Shown here in pieces: positions 24,348-32,318 of a stretch of 64,000 nt of DNA. A program made the position numbers and the translations under genes. This DNA is from Ga0077555 sp050187415 (GTDB lineage Bacteria; Pseudomonadota; Alphaproteobacteria; Rhizobiales; Hyphomicrobiaceae). The notes under the pieces were generated by a model. The model saw only the letters and a list, made by a program, of their open reading frames with translations. It ran no database searches and was not told the origin of the DNA. Every line of letters begins with the position of its first letter. The first letter of the stretch is position 1. The stretch spans positions 1-64,000 of the forward strand of contig JBFWXN010000024.1 in the NCBI GenBank assembly GCA_050187415.1, in the 5' to 3' direction.

Positions 24348-25523
24348 ATGTCACTCAAGGGCAAGGCCTACGTTGTCGGGGCCTGGGAGCATCCGACGCG
24401 CAAGGCGCCGGACATCTCCCTGATGCAGCTGCATGCGGAGTGTGCCAAGGGCGCGCTCGAAGATGCCGGCCTGTCGGCCAAGGATGTCGACGGTTATTTT
24501 TGCGCGGCGGGCGACACGCCCGGTCTCGGCGGCATGTCGATGGCCGAATACATGGGCCTTCGGCTGAAGCATTATGATTCCACCGACAGCGGCGGATCGT
24601 CTTACAACCTGCACGTCGGCCATGCGCTTCAGGCGATCGCCACGGGACGCTGCAATGTCGCGCTGATCACACTCGCTGGGCGTCCGCGCTCCGAAGGCAT
24701 GGCGACCGGCACGGCGCCCCGCATGGGCAATCCGCAGCAGGCCGACCTGCAGTTCGAATTCCCGTATGGGCCTGCAACTGCGAACATGTACGCCATGGCC
24801 GCGCGCCGCCACATGCACGAGTTCGGTACCACGTCGGAGCAGCTTGCCTGGGTCAAGGTCGCTGCGTCACACCATGCGCAGCACAATCCGCACGCCATGT
24901 TGCAGAAGGTTGTCACGGTCGAAGACGTCGTCAATTCGCCGATGGTCGCCGATCCGCTGCATCGGCTCGACTGCTGCGTGATTTCGGATGGTGGCGGCGC
25001 ACTCGTCATCACCAAGCCCGAGATCGCAAAGAGCCTCAAGCGTCCGCTGGTGAAGGTGATCGGCACCGGCGAAGCGAACAAGGCCCAATGGGGTGGCGCC
25101 AATCTCGATCTCACCTACTCGGCGGGCCGCGAGTCCGGCAAATCGGCATTCGAGATGGCCGGTGTCACACCGGGCGATGTCAAGTATGCCTCGATCTACG
25201 ACAGCTTCACGATCACGGTGGTGATGCAGATCGAGGATCTCGGGTTCTGCAAGAAGGGCGAGGGCGGGAAGTTCGTCTCCGACGGCAACCTGATTTCGGG
25301 CGTCGGCAAACTGCCGTTCAACACCGACGGCGGCGGCCTGTGCTCGAACCACCCTGGCAACCGCGGCGGCATGACGAAAGTGATCGAAGCCGTTCGTCAG
25401 GCGCGCGGCGAAGCGCATCCCAAGGTGCAGGTGAAAGACCCGTCGATCGTTCTCGCGCACGGCACGGGCGGCTCGCTCGGCACGCGACACGTCGGCAGCA
25501 CCGTCATCCTCGAGCGGGAGTGA
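24348..25523 (+). CDS. Thiolase-superfamily protein (SCP2/Ltp2-like), no evident catalytic cysteine
   Basis: A 391-residue thiolase-fold protein. It has the family's N-terminal YVVGAWEHPTRK, the central DCCVISDGGGALVITK, and the C-terminal GGGLCSNHPGNRGG and HGTGGSLGTRH segments. At the nucleophile position the sequence is SGGSSYNLH (residues 81-89), with Ser where thiolases have Cys, so it is unlikely to do classical thiolysis. Together with the DUF35 gene 10 bases downstream it resembles the Ltp2-ChsH2 aldolase pair of steroid side-chain degradation. ATG 24348 follows GGAGG. It begins the 24-34 kb enzyme cluster. Confidence 0.85.
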   Translation: MSLKGKAYVVGAWEHPTRKAPDISLMQLHAECAKGALEDAGLSAKDVDGYFCAAGDTPGLGGMSMAEYMGLRLKHYDSTDSGGSSYNLHVGHALQAIATGRCNVALITLAGRPRSEGMATGTAPRMGNPQQADLQFEFPYGPATANMYAMAARRHMHEFGTTSEQLAWVKVAASHHAQHNPHAMLQKVVTVEDVVNSPMVADPLHRLDCCVISDGGGALVITKPEIAKSLKRPLVKVIGTGEANKAQWGGANLDLTYSAGRESGKSAFEMAGVTPGDVKYASIYDSFTITVVMQIEDLGFCKKGEGGKFVSDGNLISGVGKLPFNTDGGGLCSNHPGNRGGMTKVIEAVRQARGEAHPKVQVKDPSIVLAHGTGGSLGTRHVGSTVILERE

Positions 25524-25533
25524 GCATAAACCC

Positions 25534-25920
25534 ATGAGCGAGAAAGTCTATCAGGCGGTTGGCACCACACCGGGCACCGAGCCCTACTGGGATGCGGCCA
25601 AGGACGGCAAGTTGATGGTCAAGTACTGCAAGGCCTGCAACAAGCCGCACTACTATCCGCGCGGCATCTGCCCCTTCTGCTTCTCGACCGACCTCGAGTG
25701 GAAACAGTCGAAGGGCACCGGCGAGGTCTACACCTATTCGATCATGCACGCTGGCAAGCCACCCTATGTGATCGCCTACGTGACCCTCGACGAGGGCGTG
25801 TCGATGATGACCAACATCGTCGATATGCCCTTCGACCAGGTCAAGGTCGGCCAGAAGGTGAAGGTCGTCTTCAAGGAGATGGACAACGGCGGCAAGCTGC
25901 CGTGCTTCACGGCGGCTTAG
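25534..25920 (+). CDS. DUF35 (zinc-ribbon/OB-fold) partner of the thiolase-like protein
   Basis: A 128-residue DUF35 protein. The N-terminal rubredoxin-like zinc ribbon has Cys32, Cys35, Cys46 and Cys49 (YCKACNK and ICPFC). The OB-fold follows (GTGEVYTYSIMHAGKPPYVIAYVTLDEG... GQKVKVVF). Such proteins bind acyl-CoA ligands and pair with thiolase-like subunits, as ChsH2 does with Ltp2. It lies 10 bases after the thiolase-like gene and before a terminator, so the two genes form a closed operon. Confidence 0.9.
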   Translation: MSEKVYQAVGTTPGTEPYWDAAKDGKLMVKYCKACNKPHYYPRGICPFCFSTDLEWKQSKGTGEVYTYSIMHAGKPPYVIAYVTLDEGVSMMTNIVDMPFDQVKVGQKVKVVFKEMDNGGKLPCFTAA

Positions 25921-25948
25921 TCGGGACCGAACATTCCACGCCGACGGC

Positions 25949-25981
25949 AACTCCCTCCGCGAGAAGCGGGGGGAGTTTTTC
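25949..25981 (+). terminator. Intrinsic terminator after DUF35 gene
   Basis: AACTCCCTCCGC (25949-25960) pairs with GCGGGGGGAGTT (25966-25977; one G-T pair) and is followed by a T-run to 25980. It closes the thiolase-like/DUF35 operon. Confidence 0.85.
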
Positions 25982-26023
25982 GTTGACCGGAAGTGGTGAG
26001 CCGACGAGCGGTCGCACGCCTGC

Positions 26024-26848
26024 CTATCGCATCGGCCAGCGCTTCGGGCCGCGGCGGGGCATGGGAAGCTTGATGGCGATCGGATCGTTGCCGCGCAGCG
26101 CGAGATCGATGCCGTCCGCCGAAAGCGTCAGCGTGCCCCAAGCGCCGGCCGCTTCGCCTCCCGTCGTGAAGCTTTCCGAGAGCGATTGAATCGTGAAGTG
26201 CGGCACGCCTGCGACTTGGATGCACGTGTTCCAGTGCACATGGCCGGACAGCCAAGCGACAGGCGCGACGGTTGCATCGAGGAGGTCGAGAACCGCTTCC
26301 CGGTTCGGGTAGGTCGAGAACTCGGCCCGCCCATCGAAATAGTAGTTGCTCGCCATCGCGTGGCCGGACACCGGAACATGGCTGACGATCATGGCCGGCT
26401 GGTCGCTCATGCCGAGCGTTGTCGCCAGCCACTCGATATCGGCTTGGTCAATAGGCGCGAAGCCTCCGGGACGACGGATCTCGACTGTGGGCTGAAACAC
26501 GACAAGCCGCCACGCTCCGAGGTCCCTGACATGGTGCGACGTACCGGTGCCGAGTGCAGCTTCGTTGGCGGCGCGGTCCATGAAGCACATGTCATGATTA
26601 CCGAGCAGGTGCACGCGGGGCGCCGTCACGCCGGCGAATACTTCGGCAACCTCGCGCAGCAGCCGCCGGTCGGTTTGCGGGTCAATGTCGTTGATGCGGT
26701 CGCCCATGTCGAGGACGAGGTCCGGTTTCTCGGCCTCGATGGCACGCAGCGCGCCTTCGAGGAGCGAGAGCGCCTGCTCGCCGCACTTGGTCGCCGTGGG
26801 TGGGCCATGATGGACATCACCGAGAATGGCGATTTTAGCCTGCTTCAC
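26024..26848 (-). CDS. Calcineurin-like metallophosphoesterase
   Basis: A 274-residue metallophosphoesterase. Metal-binding motifs are ILGDVHHG (DxH), DMGDRIND (GDxx), LLGNHDMCFMD (GNHD), VSHVPVSG and GHVHWNT (GHxH). It probably hydrolyses a phosphodiester or phosphomonoester in the cytoplasm; the substrate is unknown. The frame is open to an ATG at 26893 inside the upstream gene, but AGGAG lies 7 bases before a GTG at 26848, giving (M)KQAKIAILGDVHHG, so I take that GTG. It runs downstream of the lipocalin-like gene with a gap of 23 bases, probably in one unit. Confidence 0.83.
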   Translation of the reverse strand: MKQAKIAILGDVHHGPPTATKCGEQALSLLEGALRAIEAEKPDLVLDMGDRINDIDPQTDRRLLREVAEVFAGVTAPRVHLLGNHDMCFMDRAANEAALGTGTSHHVRDLGAWRLVVFQPTVEIRRPGGFAPIDQADIEWLATTLGMSDQPAMIVSHVPVSGHAMASNYYFDGRAEFSTYPNREAVLDLLDATVAPVAWLSGHVHWNTCIQVAGVPHFTIQSLSESFTTGGEAAGAWGTLTLSADGIDLALRGNDPIAIKLPMPRRGPKRWPMR

Positions 26849-26871
26849 CACAGTGCTCCTGATCACGCGAC

Positions 26872-27261
26872 TCAATCCGAAATCTTGATCCACCAGAGCG
26901 TGTGTCGCTCCATGCGGCCCTGGTAGCGGCGGAGCGGCGGACGCAACACCATGTACTCGCCTTCGAAGCTCACATCGCGAACCTGATCGGAGCCAATTCG
27001 ATCCTGATCAATCGAGGTGTCGACCCGCGTGACGAGCTGCTTGCCGTCATACGTGTATCGGCCGCTGTAGAAACTTCTCTCACGCGTCTGTCCGACCGGA
27101 ATCTCGGTACGCCCATCCATGATCGCACCCATCATGCGCCCGCTCGGATCGAGGACGAGCCGTCCGATGACCTGCTCGCCGCCGAACGGCGGCCGGCCCG
27201 CAGAGCCGTCCTCGGCTTCCGCTTTCGTGCGCACGAGTTTCCACGTTCCGGTTATTTTCAT
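26872..27261 (-). CDS. Lipocalin-like domain protein
   Basis: A 129-residue protein with the lipocalin_5 pattern: GTWKLVRTKAEAEDGS at the start, GRLVLDPSGRMMGAIMDGR in the middle, SFYSGRYTYDGKQLVTRVDTSID and a C-terminal RMERHTLWWIKI. No signal peptide is visible. Such small barrels may bind a hydrophobic ligand; function here is unknown. The ATG at 27261 (MKITGTWKL) fits the family; the frame above it to 27465 is non-homologous. Between it and the upstream enolase-superfamily gene there are about 60 bases. Confidence 0.72.
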   Translation of the reverse strand: MKITGTWKLVRTKAEAEDGSAGRPPFGGEQVIGRLVLDPSGRMMGAIMDGRTEIPVGQTRERSFYSGRYTYDGKQLVTRVDTSIDQDRIGSDQVRDVSFEGEYMVLRPPLRRYQGRMERHTLWWIKISD

Positions 27262-27323
27262 GTTCAGAACTTTCTTGTAAGCGATGAATTGATACAGACC
27301 CGCCGGATGGTAGACCCTGCCTG

Positions 27324-28496
27324 CTAGAAGACGAACTCTGGTCCTGGACGGTACTTGAACTTGTCGAGCGCGTCGGCCCTCAGCGTGAACCCGAGACCTG
27401 GGCGGTCCGGCGCATGCACGGTGCCGTCGGAGCGGATGTCGAACGGCTCGTTGAGAAGCTCCCACATCATTGGCATGTAGCCTTGCGTGACCTCCAAAAT
27501 GTGGCAGTTGGGCGAGGACATCGCCGTGTGGATCGAAGCGGCGAACAGAATGCCGCTACCCCACGCATGCGGCGCAAGGCGGACGCCATAGGTCGACGTC
27601 AAAGCTGAAATGCGACGGATCTCTGTCAGGCCACCGGCGCGCGCGACGTCGGGCTGGGCAATGTCGAGCGCGCGTTTCTCGAGCAGATCCAGAAAGTCGA
27701 ACCGCGTGAACTCGCGCTCCCCGGAGGCAACGGGAATGGTGGTCGCGCGACGGACTTCCGCCTGACCGGCATGGTCGTCGGGCGTCACCGGCTCCTCGAA
27801 CCAGGCGATGTCGTAGGGTTCGAGGGCCTTGGCGAGCTTGATTGCGACCGCCACTTCCAGCGAGCCGTGCGCGTCGACCATCAATTCGACGCCCGGGCCC
27901 ATGCCACGACGGGCTGCCTCGACACGCTTCACGCATTTGTCGATGGAAAAGCCGTCGCGGCCGACGACACGCATCTTGCACGCGGAAAACCCTTTCGCCG
28001 CATAACCGCCGAGTTCAGCTTCTGCCTCGTCGCCAGGCGCCCATCCGCCCGACGCGTAACCGCGCACGGATGTGCGCACCGCGCCCATGGCCTGGTAGAG
28101 CGGAACGCCGAGTGCCTGGGCCTTCACGTCCCAGATGGCGATGTCGACTCCGGCGATGGCCTCCATGGCCATGCCGCGACGGCGGCTTTCGTCGGCCTGC
28201 GTGACGCCACGTGCCAGCGCCGGCGCCCAGCGCGAGCCGTTGTACATCTTCTCGTAGATGAGCTCGGAGAACAGAGGGTCTTCGCCTTCGGCTTCCGGGG
28301 CAAGCTCGTGCTCGACGATGGCTTGGACGACGGGCGGCGAGCCCAGCGCCGCACCGATCCCGACGAGGCCGTTGTCGGTCTCGACGCGGATCAGCGTCGC
28401 ATCGCTCTTTACCTTGGTGCCAAGGTCGGTGCGATGCTGCTTCTCCGGCGGCACGATGGCCGACATGGGGATAGCGGAAACTTTGGCGATCTTCAT
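27324..28496 (-). CDS. Enolase-superfamily enzyme, mandelate racemase (acid-sugar dehydratase) subgroup
   Basis: A 390-residue protein with the N-terminal capping domain and C-terminal barrel of the mandelate racemase/muconate lactonizing family. Metal ligands are Asp208 (VDAHGS), Glu234 (FEEP) and Glu260 (SGEREF). The general bases are Lys174 in CKMR and a His-Asp dyad, His310 (APHAWGSG) and Asp283 (QPDVARAGG), 27 apart as in mandelate racemase. This favours the MR subgroup, so a carbohydrate or hydroxyacid dehydratase or racemase, over muconate cycloisomerase, which lacks the dyad. It diverges from the alpha/beta hydrolase at 28600. Confidence 0.87.
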   Translation of the reverse strand: MKIAKVSAIPMSAIVPPEKQHRTDLGTKVKSDATLIRVETDNGLVGIGAALGSPPVVQAIVEHELAPEAEGEDPLFSELIYEKMYNGSRWAPALARGVTQADESRRRGMAMEAIAGVDIAIWDVKAQALGVPLYQAMGAVRTSVRGYASGGWAPGDEAEAELGGYAAKGFSACKMRVVGRDGFSIDKCVKRVEAARRGMGPGVELMVDAHGSLEVAVAIKLAKALEPYDIAWFEEPVTPDDHAGQAEVRRATTIPVASGEREFTRFDFLDLLEKRALDIAQPDVARAGGLTEIRRISALTSTYGVRLAPHAWGSGILFAASIHTAMSSPNCHILEVTQGYMPMMWELLNEPFDIRSDGTVHAPDRPGLGFTLRADALDKFKYRPGPEFVF

Positions 28497-28599
28497 GGCA
28501 GCGATCCTCCGAGTGGCCGCGACGTGGCACCCGCTGTTGCGCCCGCCGTCATTCGATGAATACTATTCACGCATCCCTGCTGCCGGCAAAGAGAACGAA

Positions 28600-29391
28600 A
28601 TGCCATTCATCGAGATCAATGGGGCGGCGTTGCGCTACGACCTGAGCGGGGCGGGCGAAAAGACACTCGTGCTCATACACGAGATGGGCGGCACGCTGGA
28701 AAGCTGGGACGACGTGCTCCCCGCGCTGGCGCAGGGTCGCCGCGTGCTGCGGTTCGATACGCGCGGGGCGGGATTGTCGGAAAAGCTCCGCGGGACAGGC
28801 GACATCGACGTCATGGCCGATGACGTGGCGGGTCTGCTCGATGCTGTCGGCGTTACCGGCAAAGTTGCCGTCGCAGGTATTGCGGTGGGTGGCGCGATCG
28901 CGATCCACTTCGCGGCGAGATATGCCGACCGCACAGCGGCGCTGATCCCGATGAGCCCCGCTGTAGGCGTCGCTTCGGAGCGAAAGGCAGCGACTGCGGC
29001 CGCAGCCGATAATCTGGAGATGAAAGGCGTCCGGGCCACCTACGACGCCAGCGCCGAAGCGACATATCCGTCCGCGATGCGGACCGACACTGCCCGCTAT
29101 GAGCGCGTCCGGGCCCAAAGGCTCGGCAATGACCCCGGCAGCTACGCCGCCATCTATCGCATGCTCAACAGCATGGACCTCTCGGAGGACTATGCGAAAA
29201 TCACGTGTCCAACGCTGATCATCGCCGGCCGGTATGATGGACTGAGGCCGCCGGGCATGGTCACGCCACTGGCAGAGCGTATTCAGGGCGCCAAGGTCGA
29301 GGTGCTGCCGACCGCACACTTCATGTCGCAACAAACGCCGGAGCTGGTTGCGGAGACGATGCTTCGCTTCCTGAAGGATGTCGGCTGCTGA
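28600..29391 (+). CDS. Alpha/beta hydrolase fold protein with Ala at the nucleophile position
   Basis: A 263-residue alpha/beta hydrolase resembling 3-oxoadipate enol-lactonase-type proteins. The oxyanion loop is LIHEMGGTLESW and the nucleophile elbow GIAVGG (93-98) has Ala95 where Gly-x-Ser-x-Gly needs Ser. The acid Asp213 (AGRYDGLRPP) and His240 (LPTAHFMSQ) are kept. The protein may be a non-hydrolytic or cofactor-independent member, a binding protein, or may use another residue. It starts 103 bases from the divergent enolase-superfamily gene and leads into the dienelactone-hydrolase-like gene after 84 bases. Confidence 0.8.
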   Translation: MPFIEINGAALRYDLSGAGEKTLVLIHEMGGTLESWDDVLPALAQGRRVLRFDTRGAGLSEKLRGTGDIDVMADDVAGLLDAVGVTGKVAVAGIAVGGAIAIHFAARYADRTAALIPMSPAVGVASERKAATAAAADNLEMKGVRATYDASAEATYPSAMRTDTARYERVRAQRLGNDPGSYAAIYRMLNSMDLSEDYAKITCPTLIIAGRYDGLRPPGMVTPLAERIQGAKVEVLPTAHFMSQQTPELVAETMLRFLKDVGC

Positions 29392-29475
29392 AGGCCCACG
29401 CACAACACGATGTGGGTGCGACGCGCCCGCGATGACAGGCAAGGAAGTACGCATCACGCGTAAGGAGGAAACACG

Positions 29476-30225
29476 ATGTCCTTTTATCGAGGCATGACTT
29501 GCGAGAACATCACGCTCAAGGGCGATAAAGGCACGCCCATTACCGCCTATGTCGCGAAGCCCGAAGGCAAGGGGCCGATGCCGGGCGTGGTCCTCATCCA
29601 TCATCTTCCCGGATGGAGCGAGTTCTATATCGAGACCACGCGACGCTTCGCGCATCACGGCTACATCGCGATCTGCGCCAACCTCTACGAGCGAGCCGGC
29701 GACGGCAATCCGGACGACGTCGCAGCCAAGGTGCGTGCCGAGGGCGGCATCGCCGATTCACAAATGGTCGGCGACACGGCAGCGGCCGTCGCCTGGATGC
29801 GGTCGCAGCCGAACCTCAACGGCAAGGTGGGCCTGTTCGGCTCGTGCTCGGGTGGGCGCCATGCCTTCATCTATGCCTGTCAGAAGAAGGGCGTGGATGC
29901 CTGCGTCGAGCTGTGGGGTGGTCGCGTCGTCATGGAGGCGGCGGAGCTCAACGAGAAGACGCCGGTTGCGCCGATCGACATGACCAAGGATTTGTCGTGC
30001 CCCCTGCTCGGCATCTTCGGGAACGACGACCGCGCACCTAGCCCGGAGCAGGTCGATCAACACGAGGCGGCGCTGAAGAAGAACAACAAGAACTACGAGT
30101 TCCATCGCTATGACGGTGCCGGACACGGCATCTTCTACTGGCACCGCCCCTTGTACCGGCCGGAAGCCGCCATGGACGGTTGGGGCAAAGTCTTCTCGTT
30201 CTTCGGCAAGCATCTGGCGAAGTGA
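29476..30225 (+). CDS. Dienelactone hydrolase family protein
   Basis: A 249-residue DLH-family hydrolase. The nucleophile is Cys124 in GSCSGG, as in true dienelactone hydrolases, with Asp184/185 (FGNDDRAPS) and His217 (GAGHGIFY). The YVAKPEGKGPMPGVVLIHH segment contains the oxyanion-hole region. A near-ideal ribosome-binding site (TAAGGAGGAAAC) precedes the ATG at 29476, so expression may be strong. The natural substrate is a guess: dienelactones or other activated esters or lactones. The neighbouring hydrolases and the CoA-transferase suggest breakdown of a ring-derived acid. Confidence 0.88.
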   Translation: MSFYRGMTCENITLKGDKGTPITAYVAKPEGKGPMPGVVLIHHLPGWSEFYIETTRRFAHHGYIAICANLYERAGDGNPDDVAAKVRAEGGIADSQMVGDTAAAVAWMRSQPNLNGKVGLFGSCSGGRHAFIYACQKKGVDACVELWGGRVVMEAAELNEKTPVAPIDMTKDLSCPLLGIFGNDDRAPSPEQVDQHEAALKKNNKNYEFHRYDGAGHGIFYWHRPLYRPEAAMDGWGKVFSFFGKHLAK

Positions 30226-30234
30226 GGCCCACTC

Positions 30235-30540
30235 ATGTGCACATCCATCGTCGAGGTCGTTCGTGCCGAAGGCATGGGCAAGCGTGGCGAGGCTTGGTTC
30301 GAGCTGAACCAGACGGTCGTCGCCTACGATCATGCAAGGCATGCGCATCTGGGTGACGTCATAACGCTGGACTTCACCAATACCGACCTGGAACCGGGGG
30401 CGCGCGCCGCGGTCGAGCTGACATTGGAGACTGCGAAGGAGCTTCGCGCCGCACTCGACCGTGCCATCGAGGCTGCCGAGTTCGAAGAGGCCGAGGTGCG
30501 CGGCAAGGGCGCCAAGCCGCAGCTCGTGCGCGTGGCCTGA
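30235..30540 (+). CDS. DUF6295-like small protein
   Basis: A 101-residue protein starting MCTSIVEVVRAEGMGKRGEAWFEL, with NQTVVAYDHARHAHLGDVITLDFTN and a Glu/Ala-rich C-terminal helix. The MCT start, the GxGKxxxxWF motif, the DHxxH motif and the LDF strand resemble the DUF6295 family, mostly known from actinobacteria and proteobacteria, of unknown function. It begins 9 bases after the dienelactone-hydrolase-like stop and is probably translated with it. A possible role as a small metal- or substrate-binding partner is a guess. Confidence 0.6.
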   Translation: MCTSIVEVVRAEGMGKRGEAWFELNQTVVAYDHARHAHLGDVITLDFTNTDLEPGARAAVELTLETAKELRAALDRAIEAAEFEEAEVRGKGAKPQLVRVA

Positions 30541-30731
30541 GCTTGGCGTGGCGGCGACCGCGTTTTCGCCGCCGCAACCACTGGGTGCTTCTACTCGGGC
30601 CAGTAACTATGGCTCTAGGCTTTTTTCACATGGAATGACCTCGCCGCCGGCTGGGTTGCCTTTTTCGCGGCAAGCCGCACACAATGGCCGTCGATCGAAG
30701 AACCCACACCGACGCAACATGCAGAGACCCG

Positions 30732-31424
30732 ATGGCCATCAATAAGATCGTTCAATCCCTTGCCGACGCCATGGCCGGCATCAAGGACGGCTCGACCGTA
30801 CTGCTGGGCGGCTTCGGCGCCGTGGGGCAGCCGAACCAGCTCGTCGACGCGCTTACCGAACAGGGCGCCACGGACTTGACCGTCGTCGCGAACAACGCCG
30901 GCACGGGGCGCACCGGCCTCGCCGGCCTGATGGCGGCGGGCCGCGTGCGCAAGATCGTGTGCTCGTTTCCACGGTCGGCGGGATCGGTCGTGTTCGAAGA
31001 GCTGCAGGCCGCCGGCAAGCTGGAGCTTGAACTGGTGGCGCAGGGCACACTCGCAGAGCGCATGCGGGCAGGTGGTGCGGGCATTCCCGCTTTCTACACG
31101 GCCACTGCCTACGGCACGTACATCGGCGAAGGCAAGGAAGTGCGCGAGTTCAAAGGCCGCAAGTATATCATGGAGGAGGCGATCAGGGCCGATGTGGCGC
31201 TGATCGAGGCCTGGCAGGCCGATCGCTGGGGCAATCTGCGGTACCGGACCTCTGCGCGGAATTTCAATCCCGTGATGGCGACCGCAGCCGACCTCACGAT
31301 CTGCCAGACCCAGCACATCGTGGAGCTCGGCGAGCTGGGGCCCGACGACGTGCACACGCCCGGCATCTACGTCGACCGCGTGGTGCACATCCCCTACGGC
31401 GATCCGCCACCCGCACAGCCCTGA
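30732..31424 (+). CDS. 3-oxoacid CoA-transferase, subunit A
   Basis: A 230-residue alpha subunit of a family I CoA-transferase (PcaI/ScoA-like). It has the N-terminal TVLLGGFGAVGQPNQLVDAL for CoA binding, VANNAGTGRTGLAGL, AQGTLAERMRAGGAGIPAFYT, and RTSARNFNPVMATAA near the C-terminus. It transfers CoA between succinyl- or acetyl-CoA and a 3-oxoacid, such as 3-oxoadipate or acetoacetate; the acceptor cannot be assigned. The ATG at 30732 follows a rather poor RBS. Subunit B follows after 50 bases. Confidence 0.9.
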   Translation: MAINKIVQSLADAMAGIKDGSTVLLGGFGAVGQPNQLVDALTEQGATDLTVVANNAGTGRTGLAGLMAAGRVRKIVCSFPRSAGSVVFEELQAAGKLELELVAQGTLAERMRAGGAGIPAFYTATAYGTYIGEGKEVREFKGRKYIMEEAIRADVALIEAWQADRWGNLRYRTSARNFNPVMATAADLTICQTQHIVELGELGPDDVHTPGIYVDRVVHIPYGDPPPAQP

Positions 31425-31474
31425 GCCGGCAGCTCGCGCACCGGATACCCCCGCTTCAACCGATGGAGGACACG

Positions 31475-32167
31475 ATGTCCGTCGCAACAACCACCACATC
31501 CGCCAAGCCATCGCCAGGTGCCGACAACGTCAAAGGTTGGGGCCGCAAAGAGATGGCCGCGCGACTCGCCCAGGACATTCCGGAAGGCTGGTACGTCAAC
31601 CTCGGCATCGGCATTCCACTTATGGTGGGCGATGCCATTCCGGCTGATCGCGAGGTGGTGCTTCAGTCGGAGAACGGCATTGTCGGCATGGGGCCGTTGC
31701 AGTCGCGGGACAATCTCGACACCTGGATCGTCAACGCCGGCAAGCAGAATGTGACGCTGAAGACCGGCGCTTCCATCGTATCGCACTCGGACAGCTTCGC
31801 CATGATCCGCGGCGGACACCTCGATCTGTGCGTGCTCGGTTCCTTCGAGGTGTCGGAGAACGGCGACTTCGCCAATTGGACGACATCGTTGAAGTCGGTT
31901 CCGGCGGTCGGCGGAGCGATGGATCTCGCTGTCGGGGCCAAGCGCATCTGGCTGATCATGGAGCATACGTCGAAAGACGGTAAGCCGCGCCTGCTCGAGC
32001 GGTGCGTCATGCCATTGACAGCACCAGGCGTGGTCAAGCGCGTTTATACGAACCTCGCCGTCGTCGACATTACGCCGCGCGGGTTCGAGCTGGTCGATAT
32101 GAACCCGGAGATTACCTTCGAAGCTCTACAGGCGCGGACGGGGGCCAAGCTGCACAAAGCCGCCTGA
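31475..32167 (+). CDS. 3-oxoacid CoA-transferase, subunit B
   Basis: A 230-residue beta subunit, partner of the subunit A gene. It has the catalytic Glu in VLQSENGIVGMG, GIGIPLMVGD upstream for substrate binding, and GGHLDLCVLGSFEVSENGDFANW downstream. The ATG at 31475 (MSVATTTTSAKP) has GGAGG 6 bases upstream, better than the ATG at 31463. With subunit A it forms the usual heterotetramer in the cytoplasm. A GC-rich 8-bp inverted repeat at 32231-32256 might terminate the unit but lacks a real T-run. Confidence 0.92.
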   Translation: MSVATTTTSAKPSPGADNVKGWGRKEMAARLAQDIPEGWYVNLGIGIPLMVGDAIPADREVVLQSENGIVGMGPLQSRDNLDTWIVNAGKQNVTLKTGASIVSHSDSFAMIRGGHLDLCVLGSFEVSENGDFANWTTSLKSVPAVGGAMDLAVGAKRIWLIMEHTSKDGKPRLLERCVMPLTAPGVVKRVYTNLAVVDITPRGFELVDMNPEITFEALQARTGAKLHKAA

Positions 32168-32318
32168 TCACGGCGAGCCGAGGCGCCCACCACAATTCCT
32201 TCGCGACGTCCGCGGAATTCGACGCCAACAGGCGGCCCCAGTTGCCCAGGGCCGCCTTAATACGTCGGCCCGCCGAGAGGAGAACCGACTTCATTCAGTA
32301 ACTGCTCTTGAACTCAGA

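Noticed and set aside
27324..28496. Muconate cycloisomerase, making the 24-34 kb cluster a beta-ketoadipate pathway
   Set aside because: The enzyme has a His-Asp dyad (His310, Asp283) and Lys174 in CKMR, which places it in the mandelate racemase subgroup. With the AhpD gene carrying CxxC, and the hydrolase lacking its Ser, the standard pathway does not fit.
32231..32256. Terminator after the CoA-transferase genes
   Set aside because: GGCGGCCC/GGGCCGCC pairs over 8 bases, but no T-run follows and the loop is 10 bases. I therefore mention it only as a weak candidate.
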